Positions 1 to 11,555 of a stretch of 64,000 nucleotides of DNA are shown in pieces (the first letter of the stretch is position 1; each line of letters opens with the position of its first letter). The stretch is from NCBI GenBank assembly GCA_019916065.1, contig CM034243.1:744001-808000 (forward strand), given 5' to 3'. This stretch comes from Vitellaria paradoxa. Lineage: Eukaryota > Streptophyta > Magnoliopsida > Ericales > Sapotaceae. The position numbers were made by a program, and so were the translations under genes. The notes beneath the pieces are model-generated. The model was not told where the DNA came from. It saw only the letters and a program-made list of their open reading frames with translations, and ran no database searches.

Positions 1-450
1 CGAAGCCTCTACAAGCTTTCTTCTGATCCTAAAATACATTTCTGCATCCACATTTTGTATGAAAAGACATTCAATTGATTTCTCCTAACATCACCAATAC
101 AAAAAGTCAAATTGTGCAACAATGTATCATTGTAGCCCCTGCCATGTAATATATTATGTATGAAACATGCAGTCAAATGAAACACAGAAGATGAATTGTT
201 TTGGACACAATTCATGTGATGGTGGTAGGTACCATTCTCCACGGAGGTGATGCCAAAAGATCAGATTGTTTGAGTCTAAGTGCTTATACAACATTCACAT
301 GTGCCAGACCAATCCTAAACTAAACCTGATCCATTATTGGAATTTCCTGCAGCAAAACAAATGGCCCTAAGCTGGCAGAAGGGGTATCTTTCAGGTTTCA
401 CTAGCAAAAGTAAGGTCAAGCATTCAAATGCTACAAACAGGACAAATAAC
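1..450 (-). other. Intron 2 of the FKGP-like gene (partial)
   Basis: This lies downstream of the second FKGP exon on the minus strand. I looked for the next conserved block of the pyrophosphorylase domain and did not find it, so the intron continues past the left edge of the window. No repeat or other gene was recognised. Confidence 0.6.
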
Positions 451-1658
451 CTTCATTTCTAAAAGCTTGTCTTGCACAAGAAGAAATTGCAAGTATATGG
501 TCAAAGAGCAGAGGAACTGGCCCATCAGGGTCATCTGAAGCCATATATGGGAGTGGCAGAAAAACTTTCCCCATAGGATTTGCCCATGGGACCCTTTTAG
601 AGTCACCTCCCGCATGAAGCAACAATATATGCCTTTTGGCTATGGAGCTAACCATTGACAGAAGAACTTCACTTTCAGACTTTTCATGAGGCACAGATCC
701 AAATCCACTATCAGGTCCATTTGCCACCTGCTGATGATAAATGTCCCATCAAATTGCTTGCATATGGTCATGGAAGGAATCATAATATTGAATTTTTTAA
801 CAGTATAAGCGTGATTTGTTAGATAGCATACAACTAAAAACATGGAACCTTATAATCATGGTTCCCAAATAATATGATGACAATTAAAATGAATTAATAA
901 TTCTCCAACGTCTCTCCACAACTTCCAATAATCTGGGATCATGTACTCATCCCTTTGGGTATACAATCTTCGGAGGGAAGTAAGATGTCTTCTTGGCCTA
1001 GGATCTCGGAGCACAGGTAATACAGGGGAAATGCCAATTACTTCTGAGTTCAATGTTATAAACCAACGCAAATCGTATAAGAATGGCGTTAAGAATTTCA
1101 CACAACCAGACATAAACGTGTATATCTTGTTTGCTTAACATAACCCATAAATCAAAAATGATAAAGCTAATTCCTGACAACATTCCTTGCCCAAAAAAAG
1201 AAAATTTTCAAAAAAATATTTGGAATAGAAATAATAATTGAAATATTAATTTCTATTTCCATACAATAAATATAGCAGTATCAAAAATACAAAGGGTATT
1301 CCCACAAGAGTGGAGATTCAAGTACCTTCCCGCCAAGATCGAAACCAAGTTGCCGGTAATGGCATGCCAGGGCATAAATGGCGTTGAGAGTAGCAGCGCC
1401 GGACCCAATCCGCTGTCCGTGCGGGTCAGGCACCGCAAGAGTTACCGTGGAATTGGCGATCCGCCCCATGCGTTTGGCCCGCCTGAGCTGCCACTCGTAG
1501 AGCTCGGCTTGCTCGGGGCTGGCCGCTGTGAGGACGATCGCATCCCACGTCGGAACCCTAGACGGGTGCCGCACCGACAGCCTCAGATGGTACCAAGATT
1601 TACGCAGTATTCCGGCCAAGTCTGCTTTCTCTTTGGATCTCATCGATCTCTTCTCCAT
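451..1658 (-). CDS. FKGP: Bifunctional fucokinase/GDP-fucose pyrophosphorylase, 5' part only
   Basis: FKGP converts L-fucose to fucose-1-phosphate and then GDP-fucose in the cytosolic salvage pathway feeding glycan fucosylation. Two exons are visible: 1326-1658 (111 codons, donor GT at 1325-1324) and 451-727 (92 codons plus one base, donor GT at 450-449). Exon 1 encodes the typical amino end with RKSWYHLRLSVRHPSRVPTW and VLTAASPEQAELYEWQLRRA, then a GSGAATLNA segment. Exon 2 carries HAGGDSKRVPWANPMGKVF, the conserved nucleotide-binding region of the pyrophosphorylase half. The phases join cleanly (0 then 1). I chose the ATG at 1658 because relatives begin close before the KADL segment; an in-frame ATG at 1721 would add 21 unconserved residues. 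The rest of the pyrophosphorylase half and the GHMP kinase half lie outside the window. Identification is strong from long shared stretches with the plant family; orthology is inferred. Confidence 0.93.
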
Positions 1659-2550
1659 TTCCGCCAGTCGAGTACAGAGAGATGATGAGATGAAACCTAG
1701 GAAAGTGATAGTCTGGCCCAATTATTCAGCTTCTGCCATTGAAAGTTGTCTCGGTGATGCATAAGCATATATACATATATACACACATATATGAGTACCT
1801 GTGGAGTGATGATGTGAAGAGTATTGACAGTAAAAACAATAATAACCGCCGGTTTTCACCGGAATTAGCGGGGTAGTAGGGACAATCTTTTGCTTGACCG
1901 TCGCTCGCCGATGTCGCCTCCCCGATCTCCACAAGGTTAAGAATGGAAAATGACCCGCCCAGGGGATTTTGCACAGGTAACAAAAATGCGTCGCCGGAAC
2001 TGAGCCGGACCGCCTACAATAATTTATTTTTAACTCTCAAAAAATTAAATTCATTAATTTTTTTGAGCTGTTGAATCTATTGTACACTTAAAATCGCCAT
2101 TATTCCTATTTTTCTGTGCAAAAAAAAAAAAACTTAATTTGTTTTTTTTAAATATTTTAGTTTTAGCAAATCAATTGTTGAGTCGATTAAAATTTTAATA
2201 TTTTTTGATTGTTGGATCCATTGGGCATACCATAATTTTTGTTTTATCTTTTAAATATTTTAACTCTAATGTATTACTCATTAGCTCAATTTATATTAAA
2301 ATTTTTTAGGTAGTGGGATCAATTGCACATTTCTATTAATTTTTATGGGCAAATATTCATATAAAGTCAATAAATTTTTTTTTTAGAATTAAGTTAAAAT
2401 GGAAATATTGCAAATGAGTATTTTTTCTAATTTAATTTGTTATGTTTTGACTATTAAAAATTTAGTTAAACTAAGTATTTTTTGAGAGGTATATATGAAT
2501 CATTAGATGCATTTCACCGCTTATATAATTAAGAGTCGAGATTTCAACTC
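1659..2550. other. FKGP upstream region and AT-rich spacer
   Basis: About 300 bp of mixed-composition DNA next to the FKGP start probably hold its leader and promoter. This includes a short alternating purine-pyrimidine stretch near 1765-1790. From about 2020 the sequence becomes AT-rich. I saw no gene here. Confidence 0.5.
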
Positions 2551-2553
2551 TTA

Positions 2554-3667
2554 GGGCCGATTGGATGCTACAAAATGTGACATCCATAAATAATACACCC
2601 TTATAAGGTTTGATGTGATGTTTTTTTGCTTGGTTTGGGAAACAAAATTTCTCCCCTCTAAAAATTATTCTCACTTCTTAATCTTTTTTTTTTTTTATAA
2701 CCTGGAACCTGGGTCGGGCAGAGCCATTCGGACTCACCCCGACTTGCCAAATCGGGGGGAGCGGCCCTACCCAAGGCATCCCACCGTTTAAGTCGCGGTA
2801 GTGCACCTGAGGCGATTCAAACCCCCACACTCCAGTATGTAAACTCTGGAAGGGACTCGCCTCGACCACCAGGCTAGACCACGGGATCCACTTCTTAATC
2901 TTTGAAGAAAGTGTATTATTTTTTGAGAGGGTTTGAGCTCTCCAAAAATTATCCCTCTTATATAGACTAAATTGGACCATTATGCCCCTTCTCATCTACA
3001 AAATGTATTTTATATTAGAAATAAATTCTTTTTTTTCTAATGAAAAAATGTATTAAAAATTATATTAATAAAAATAAAAAATATAATTTTTTTTCCAAAT
3101 AGGGGGGTCGTGTGATTAAAAATATATATTTTTTCTAAATATGAGGTGTTGTGATTTTAAGATAATAATATTATTTTTTAGCAAATATAATAATATTATT
3201 TTTTAGCAAATTTATACAAAATTACACATACATTGATATTTTTTAAATAAGGAGAAAAAATGAGCGATTAAGGAAGTTTCGGATAAATTGAGATGTTACT
3301 GTCTACGAAACTAATTTATATATTTTATAAAGTTTAATTTATTAATAACGTAATTTATTTATAATTAATTTGTCTAAAATTAATTTATACTAGTTGGTTT
3401 TCACATTATATAATTAACATAAATATATAATTAAATTTGGGTAACCAAGTTTAATTTAATGGATAACCAAGTTTGAGACACCACAAGGACAAAATAGTCA
3501 TTTAACTGTTTTTTTCATCATTCACCTTCTCTTATTTATAAAACATCCAAACCAAGTCAAAAGTTATCCCCTTCAATAAACATCACATCAATGTGGCCTA
3601 ACCCTCTAAAAATAATACCTCTTCTAAAACTTATCCTCCTGAAATTTTAGTACCATTCAATCGAACG
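2554..3667. mobile_element. Harbinger-like non-autonomous element (SINE nested inside)
   Basis: The left end (GGGCCGATTGGATGCTAC) and the reverse complement of the right end (CGTTCGATTGAATGGTAC) match over most positions. Similarity continues inward through a shared TTGATGTGATGTTT block and a CTTGGTTTGG block, giving imperfect terminal inverted repeats of about 110 bp. TTA flanks both sides (2551-2553 and 3668-3670), the 3-bp TTA/TAA duplication typical of PIF/Harbinger elements. The interior is AT-rich with no transposase. The superfamily call is inference from the target site and ends. Confidence 0.5.
2687..2888 (-). mobile_element. tRNA-derived SINE with perfect target-site duplication
   Basis: Read on the minus strand, the element begins near 2888 and ends in a poly(A) tail, seen as a T-run at about 2684-2696. 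It has an A-box-like segment (TAGCCTGGTGGTCGAGG, near 2860-2880) and a B-box-like GGTTTGAATC (near 2814-2823), the internal Pol III promoter of tRNA-related SINEs. A perfect 15-bp direct repeat, CACTTCTTAATCTTT, flanks it at 2672-2686 and 2889-2903, which shows target-primed insertion. It has no coding capacity. An intact duplication and long tail suggest a fairly young copy. Confidence 0.88.
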
Positions 3668-3670
3668 TTA

Positions 3671-6400
3671 GGTGCTAGAGTGCATGGGGCACTCCAGCCC
3701 TAGTGTATTAGACTTATGTGGTAACCGACTACAGCACAACACCAAATATTGAGATCATCAAATGCGTTTGTGATAACCCAATAAAAAATAAGCAGTTGAT
3801 ATCTTAACTTATGGGCAAATGTTGAACTAATGCTATATTTAGTTAGTCATATAGTTCGCGGTTTGAATATAAATTTTTTATTTATAATAATTCTCGATTT
3901 GAATTGATTTTTAACTAAAAGTTTGAAATATTTATCTTTTCCAATTTACAAAATTATTCGTTTTAAAGTCTGATATAATATTTAATAATTTCATGTATAG
4001 AAAAACGCTTTTGTAAAAAAAAAGAATTGAGAAAGTTTTTCTCATTTATTAAATGAATTTTTTAAAAGAAATGAGTGATTTAGAATTTTAGAAGGTTTAG
4101 AATACAGATGAATACTCTAATTATTTGAGAATAATGCTATATATTGTTAATAGTGTGAAATCACTAAACACGAATAAAATGAGAGTGAGAGCAACCTGGA
4201 GTAACAAAAAAAAAAAGAAGGTAATTGAAGGTTATGGGTGATAAGGAAGTATGTAATATAACTATAAAATATTGTGGGTGAGAGTATTTATAAAGGGCAA
4301 GTTAGAACAAGAAGGTTAATCCAAACACACCAAGGACAATGATTCTACAACCATGTGTCCAAATCTACACTGTTAGAAAATCAACTGATGAAGATACTGC
4401 TACCAAGTGGTGGTAGCACTCTTACATGGTTGGCTAGTACGAAAGTAAGGGCTATATATGTATAGGGCGGTTACATGAGATGGAATGAATTTGTCATGTA
4501 GTGTTCTTATCTCATTGGTTTGTCATGTACTATTGCTTTTTTTTTTTTTTTATAAAAATCCTCCAAAAAAATTTGTTTTTAACTTTTTTTACTTAATTTG
4601 GAAGATTTTTATAAAGAAAATTGACAAAAATGAGAGAAAGTGAAAGGTAAAATAGAAAAAAAAAAAAACACATAAAGTTTTAGTTATTGCAACATTTTTT
4701 GTTAAATTTTAACAGTTGATTTTATTGGAAGTGGATCAATATTAGCAACATTTCAAAATAAGAGAGATAAATGTAATTTTTAAATATTAAGAATGTTAAA
4801 TATAATTATCCAAATGCTAAGAATAAGTGTAAATTTACCTCTAATTAAATTATTATTTGGACTTCATTCGGACCTTGGGCTAAGAGCCCCTTTAAATTTG
4901 AAATTTTGAAGATTGGTTGAAGAATTGGCATTGTTTTGGCCCGTGGCATTCTCTTGCCCAAGACCCGTATCCATAAGTCTTTACCCTGGTGAATAAACCC
5001 ATATGCAAGTCTCTTGTTTCATATCATTTGGCCATGTTTGTTTACCTGATATGGTTACGTGATTGAAGATGTCATTATCATTTTTAATTAAGTTAATTTT
5101 AATTTTGTGTTTAATTTCAAATATCAAAACTCTGAATAGGATTTTATATCTCAAGACAGAGAATAAGTAATACTGTGAGTATTATTTATATATTTTTGAT
5201 TTTCTTATCGTAAAAAATTTAAAAGTTTAAAATTATTTTCTATTACATTTTATATCCAAAAAATATCTTTTATCTCCAAAGATTATTAGTTTGAATTTCT
5301 TGAAACCATTGGAAGGATTACTCGGTTATTAATTTTAAGATTTTAGAAACTAATTAAGGCACATATAACCTGTTCGGATATTTTGAGTAAAAATATATAT
5401 ATATATATATATATATTCCATCAATTACACGTCAAAAAAATAATTTGACAGAAAAAATTAATTTTATATTATATTCGATCTTATATATTATGCCATAATA
5501 TTACTTAATATTTCATCCTGAAATCCCTTCGATCAAAACACAATCTTATTCATCCGAGCATCATTGACGAGAGTGTAGATCTATTAAGCCAGGGCCAATG
5601 GTCCGTCGGTTGGTGAAATGTGAGGGGGAGACTTAAAGGAGGACAGGAGATTTTGCCTTACTTTTTTCGGACGTTATCATTACCTTATTTTATTTTTGTA
5701 AATTTTATTTGTTAAGTATTTTTTATATATTTTTTTTTATAAATACAAATAAAATGACACGTAAAAACTAGCAAAAATAAAATTAAAATTCGGTAAAAAA
5801 ATAAAACAAAAAAATTTAACTTGTTATTGCCAACCCAATTTTAGTTTTTCTATTTTTGGCACGTGCAATGTTAATTATTTTCACCTAAATCCCAAAAAAG
5901 GGCCCATTTTAGTTGTAATGCTAAAGCCAACAGGTAGTATTCACATTACATTTCTTTTATTGGAAATGAAAATGACAATAATAGACACGGCCGATGTTTT
6001 TCTGGTGATAATTGAAAAAAAAAATAAAAAGAAAAAATTCCAACCTTCATTAATTACTACTTTACCTGTCGAGCTTCCACCAAACAATTGTTCGTTCATT
6101 CCTTCTCTTCTCTACCGTATGTTACCAAACCCAACCTCCTCCTCCTCTCCTTTCCCGACTCTTTTTGCCCCTTTTCACTGTCTAGAGCTCGGACCCACTT
6201 GAAATTTTTTTTTTTTAAATTCTTTTTTCTCTCACATCATTTCCAATTTTCTTTTTCTTTTTATTCATGTTTTTAATTTTGCTTTTCTCTGAATCTTTTC
6301 ATCACCATTAATTTTCGGGGTTTGAATTGAATGAACCACGAGGTAAACCAAAATGGTGATCCAGAAAAGGCTGGGTTTGGGATTGGCATTAGGGAATGAT
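3671..6400. other. AT-rich intergenic region and WNK upstream region
   Basis: There is no gene that I can support here. It contains long A/T runs and an (AT)n tract around 5393-5416. From about 6060 the sequence turns pyrimidine-rich (CTCCTCC and TCTTC runs), which fits the leader of the plus-strand kinase gene. A CACGTG G-box-type hexamer sits at about 5861 in this upstream region; its function is untested. Confidence 0.5.
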
Positions 6401-6688
6401 CACGGTTGGAAATTGGGTTCAATATCATGATATGATGGCTCGGTTCGATTCGTCTTCGTCTTCGTCTTCGTTTTCGTCATCGAGCACCTCCTTCGATCTC
6501 GATGCTGCTTCCATTATTCCTCGATGCCGAACACGCCGGGGATCGACATTCGATCCTCATTCCGATGCCTCCGACACCCGCTCCGATCATCTCCTCTTTC
6601 AGTTGTTGGTTCTCTAATTAGGCTTTGGAAAACCTTCTTTTGCCTCTCCCTACCTCTTCTGTCGGTAGCTGTTTGGTTATTCATCGGA

Positions 6689-9600
6689 ATGGATTCTGGG
6701 TCTCTTTTGGGTTCGCCCCATTCCGGCTCTAGTTTGAATAGCAATGACTCATCTGTCGCAGACAAGCCTCCCAACTCTGATGATGCTGACTATGTAGAGA
6801 GAGATCCAAGGGGGGGTCGATACGTTCGGGTAATATACTTATATATGGTCCAAACCTTGAGTTATAATTATATATAATTTGTAATGTTTTAATTTCAGTT
6901 TTTGTCCTCAGGTGAATTTTTTTTTTTCCTTGATGGGTTATGTTTATATTGGAGCTGCAAACTCTTGTTTATAATCTTCAAATTAACCTCTTGCTCTTGC
7001 TTATGATATGCAATTAATTCTGGTTAATGTTTTTCCATCGTCTTAGAGAAGTGATAAAAAAAAAAAAAAAAAATAGAAGGGATTACATGGTTGATATTAT
7101 TGCCATCTTTTCTTCGTCAATGATTGTTAGTCCCCTTTATTGCTCCGATTGATTGATATTTATTCATCTTTTTCCAGTTGATTATGGAGAAATTGGAAGA
7201 CCTCGGAGACATAGGATTTATTCCAATGACAATATTCAACTCAAACAAGAATTTATATGATTTTGTGGCAAGAATTAAGCTGATTGTTCCGGTTTATTTT
7301 TTAGGAACTAAATAGCACCCAAATTTTGAGACATTTGCTTTCGACTGTTTTTTCTTATCCTTGGTCCTCAGGGTAACTATACTCTCAAAAGTTCAAAAAT
7401 TTGGGTTTGATTGACCAGCCGTAATATTTCATCTGAGTTTTTCCATTCCTTGCAGTGACTCCATATCCATTTGACGTTTATCTCTTTCTTGTCATTTTTC
7501 TTCTTTGACAGTATGATGAAATATTGGGCAAAGGTGCATTCAAGACTGTGTAAGTTCTACATTTGAATTTTTCATTTTTTTTTTTCACTGATTCATTTTT
7601 TATAGTAATCCTTTCTCTGAAAGTGTCTTTTATTAACTCTATGGATGGTACCATTTTGTTTCCTTGACGCTTGTTTGTAGCTACAAGGCTTTTGACGAAA
7701 CTGATGGAATAGAAGTTGCTTGGAACCTTGTAAGCATTGATGACATGTTGCAGTCACCACAAGATTTGGAGAAATTGTATTCCGAAGTCTATCTTCTTAA
7801 AGCGTTGAAACATGAAAATATCATGAAATTCTATGATTCATGGATTGATGAAAAGAAGAAGACTATCAACATGATAACTGAGCTCTTCACATCTGGGAGT
7901 CTGAGGCAGTAAGTCTGATCATTGTCCCTCAATTATTCATATAGGCCCCGTTTGATAAATCTTTCACTTTTTCAGTTTTCATTTTCATTTTTTAAAAATT
8001 GAATGTGAAAACTCATTTTGTATATTTGTTTTCAGTTTTCAAAAAAATGAAAACTATTTTAAAAAATTTTGAAAATTATGAAAACATACAAAATGTATTT
8101 TTTTTCAAGTTATTCATTTTCAGTTTTCATTCTCTCCACCACCACCACTAACACTCAAAACCACCACCCATAGCCGGTGCCGACCTTCACCCACTGCCAT
8201 TGCCATTGCCACTGCCACCACCAGCCACCCTCCCAGCTACCCTTCCAGCATCATAACTACCTACCAACAATTATTGCCGAGCGTTTTTTTTTTTTTTTTT
8301 TAACTAAGAAAATGAAAGCTAAAAATAAAAAATTGAATACAAAAACTAAAAATTGGCAGCTTTGTCAAATGGAGCCTATCTATCAAAGTGTTTGTGAACT
8401 AATTCTGTATATTTTTGCCTTTTAGATACCGAAAGAAGCACAAAAGTATTGACTTAAAAGCTATAAAGAATTGGGCAAGGCAGATTCTCCGGGGTTTAGA
8501 CCATCTTCATAGTCACAACCCACCAATTATTCATAGGGACTTAAAATGTGACAATATTTTTGTTAATGGAAACAGTGGAGAAATTAAAATTGGAGACCTT
8601 GGATTGGCAACTGTTATGCGAAAGCCTACTGCTAAGAGCGTCATTGGTAAAGAGTGAATTTCTTTGATTGATTTAATTTTGATCTTTTGTACAGAGGACG
8701 TAGTTAGTGGTACTGATTTCTGTTTTCTGTATTAGGAACTCCCGAATTTATGGCTCCAGAGCTGTACGAGGAGGAATATAACGAACTAGTTGACATATAT
8801 TCCTTTGGGATGTGTATGCTGGAAATGGTCACTTTTGAATATCCTTATAGTGAATGCAAGAATCCAGCTCAAATTTATAAGAAGGTTACCTCTGTAAGTT
8901 TTGCCCATCTTAGCTTCATTATAAAAAGTTTACTGGTTAGTAGAGAGTTGAAAAGTCATTTGGATGACAATCAAATATGTTCTGGATTGCAGGGCATTAA
9001 ACCTGCCTCCCTTGGCAAAGTGAAGGATCCAAAAATTAAGGAGTTCATTGAGAAATGTCTGGCTCCAGCATCCCAGAGATTGCCTGCTAAGGAACTTCTT
9101 AAAGATGAATTTCTTCAATTTGAGACTCTAAAGGAGACTATTCGTGACCCATTGCTATCACCCAACCAATTTTCGCGATCATTAAGTTTAATGAACTCTG
9201 GGCCTCATTCCATGGATATTGATTCTGAATACAACCACTCTGTATATACAGACTCCATTTCTGGAACACCACATTCTCCAGTTGTGGAATTCCAGAGAAT
9301 GCACCAGGACAACGAATTTAGGTTGAGGGGGATGAAAAATGATGAAAACTCAGTGTCATTGACCTTGCGAATTGCTGTCTTGAACAGTAAGTGGACAATC
9401 GTTAACTTGTTTTACTCTGTTTCATAGCATATAATGATGCGTACTTTGTGTTCCTTACATATAGGCCCAGTGAAGAATATACACTTCCTCTTCTACCTTG
9501 ATACCGACACTGCAATCTCAGTCGTGAGCGAGATGGTTGAGCAATTGGAGTTAGCAGATCATGATGTTGTGTTCATTGCTGAGCTCATTGATTACTTAAT

Positions 9601-10360
9601 AATGAGAATTCTACCTGGTTGGAAACCTTCATCAGATTACAACTGGAGTGAAATAAAAAGCACACATGTGCGATCTCCAATTCGTGGCAATGACCTAACC
9701 TCAATGGCAAGTTCATGTGAGACAATGCTAACATGTCATTCGACCCATTTACCAGTTGAGCAAGATGTGCCCCCCTTTGAATTGAATTCAAGTCCTCCAG
9801 AAGGTCGTTTACAAGCCAACATAGGTGGCTTGAATGAGAATTCTGATTGTGCTGCTACTCATGTTGAATTTAATAGTTCTCCGAGTTTGCGACATCTGGA
9901 AGATAATGACTCACAAGAATCAGCCGTTTCTGAGCTGATAGCTGAAGATGCTTCCACAAAGAACAATAAAATTGGCAACTTTGTTGATTATGGAATTGAT
10001 GAAAGATCAAAAGACTTGTATGGATTTATCTCTGATACCGTATTCGGGGATCTGTATTATGATGAATTTAAATTGCAGGGGGATGGTAGTAGTGGTGAAG
10101 AAATTAGACCCTATGAATTTGCAGAGAGCTCAGAGTTGCCCACCGTTGATTTACTTGGAACTTTGAAAGTTCCGAGCTTAACGAGCTGCTGTTCATCGAT
10201 GTCCTTATCAGATAAAGATCAGGATGTTGAGCTGAAGTTGGAGATTGATGCAATTGAAGCACACTATCAGCACTGGCTGCAAGAACTCTCGAGGCTGAGA
10301 GAGGAAGCATTAGAAGCCATTATGAAGAGAAGGATGATGAAAAAGAAACCTGTTCTCTGA
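6689..10360 (+). CDS. WNK (with no lysine) serine/threonine kinase, WNK8/WNK10-like
   Basis: There are seven coding exons: 6689-6829, 7512-7549, 7681-7908, 8426-8646, 8736-8893, 8993-9386 and 9465-10360, giving 691 residues. The kinase domain starts near residue 48. The glycine loop is GKGAFKTV (53-60), with Lys58 taking the role of the missing beta3 lysine, and the beta3 segment reads VAWNLV (Asn75). The catalytic loop is HRDLKCDN (Asp174), the metal site is DLG (193-195), and [20 protein letters not shown] follows. After the kinase comes an OSR1/SPAK-like segment ([15 protein letters not shown]) and a long acidic, Ser-rich tail ending in a short coiled-coil-like stretch. Plant WNKs act in osmotic, sugar/RGS1 and flowering signalling (family knowledge). 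The 38-nt second exon encodes the glycine loop. The start is the ATG at 6689, because upstream in-frame sequence is not family-like. Assignment to the WNK8/10 branch is from remembered similarity. Confidence 0.94.
7943..8377. mobile_element. Candidate MITE in WNK intron 3
   Basis: Intron 3 holds a segment whose left end AGGCCCCGTTTGATAAA and right end (reverse complement AGGCTCCATTTGACAAAGC) form imperfect terminal inverted repeats. TTTTCAGTTTTC/AAAACTGAAA-type subterminal runs follow. These ends resemble common plant MITE termini. I could not see a clean target-site duplication, so the superfamily is open. The interior has a CCA/CTG-rich stretch (about 8140-8250) with no supported gene. Confidence 0.5.
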
Positions 10361-11555
10361 ATAACATATTTACATTTTCCATTTTATTTATTTTTATTTG
10401 GGAGCTGGAGTGTGAAAGTTGTTCCCTTTTGTATGCAACTTCCATTGAAATTCTTGCTTGTGGGTTTGTAAGTCTATTATTTGGAACCTCATATGCCTTC
10501 TTGGAACAGGTTTCTGTACTTGGGAAGGGAAAAACTGCCATACTAAGTTTGAGAGTGTTGTATATATTTTCTACCTTAGTTGATTACTTGATTGTATACG
10601 TCAAACTATTCATCATCATCATCTGTTTGCACATTGGTAATTATTAGTAAGATTGTATGAACCCAAAGGCCTGATTCGGTTGCCAATAAAGTGGAACTTG
10701 AATGGTTTCCATTTATTTATTTATTTATTTTTTAATCTTACTTTTTGTTCAATTTCTGATATTAAAATGAATATTTTGAAAATTGAACCGTTTAGTGAAT
10801 TGAAAAAGTTATTAAGTGAATGTATCATTGGTTCAATCTCAATTAAATCGTTATTCAGGTAACATTTATTTTAATTTAACAAATAACCAAACGTCACGCC
10901 TTTCATCAATAATATAATATTTTTTATCAAATTAAAAAAAATATTAACCCATAACATAAAAATAATATTATAATAAGAATGAATATATTCCCCACTCCCC
11001 TTATTATATATCAAGTTCATCTGTTCATATCATTTGAATTTGAATTTTCTCTCACTACTTCGTGTTACTGATTATGTTCAACTTGTGTCAAACATTATGG
11101 GTTCTAGTTTTCTGCAGTAGAAGTTTGATCCACAAAAGCGACGTCATCGACACTGCCAAGTCCCAGCAGAAAGAGCATAGATTTCACAACTCAGGAGCAA
11201 GTACAATTTGGTGCACAAAAAGGAAATTCAAACGGCACGCAAATTTAAACAGGAAATATGAAACATAAATGCCATAAAGCTCTAGTTTCAGTTCAGCTAT
11301 GTCCAGTTCAAAAAAAAAAAAAAATTCTGCTATGTCTTTCTGGTTTAACCCAAAAAAAAAAAAAAATTGAAATCATCAAAATTGGATAATCCAAACAAAT
11401 AAAACATAAATATTGGGGGAGAACCAACAAAAGAACAAAAATTTAGAGTTGCTAGTTTTAGTAATTAATTGGTTTTTTTAACCAAAGGCAAAAATATGAA
11501 AGACGATATAATCACAACCCAGTCACGACCAGAAGCAACTGCATGCATGGCAACA
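10361..11555. other. WNK 3' region and RPC10 3' region (convergent)
   Basis: This interval separates the convergent WNK and RPC10 genes. The first 300 bp probably include the WNK 3' UTR. The remainder is AT-rich with A-runs near 11310-11370. No gene is supported. Confidence 0.5.

Noticed and set aside
1659..1721. Upstream in-frame ATG extending FKGP by 21 residues
   Set aside because: The added residues are not family-like; the start at 1658 agrees with relatives.
2687..2888. Possible tRNA gene from A- and B-box-like motifs
   Set aside because: No cloverleaf or anticodon arm could be traced. The poly(A) tail and target duplication show a SINE.
8177..8425. His/Cys-rich frame within WNK intron 3
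   Set aside because: It is a translation of a CCATTG/CCACTGCCACC low-complexity stretch inside a MITE candidate.
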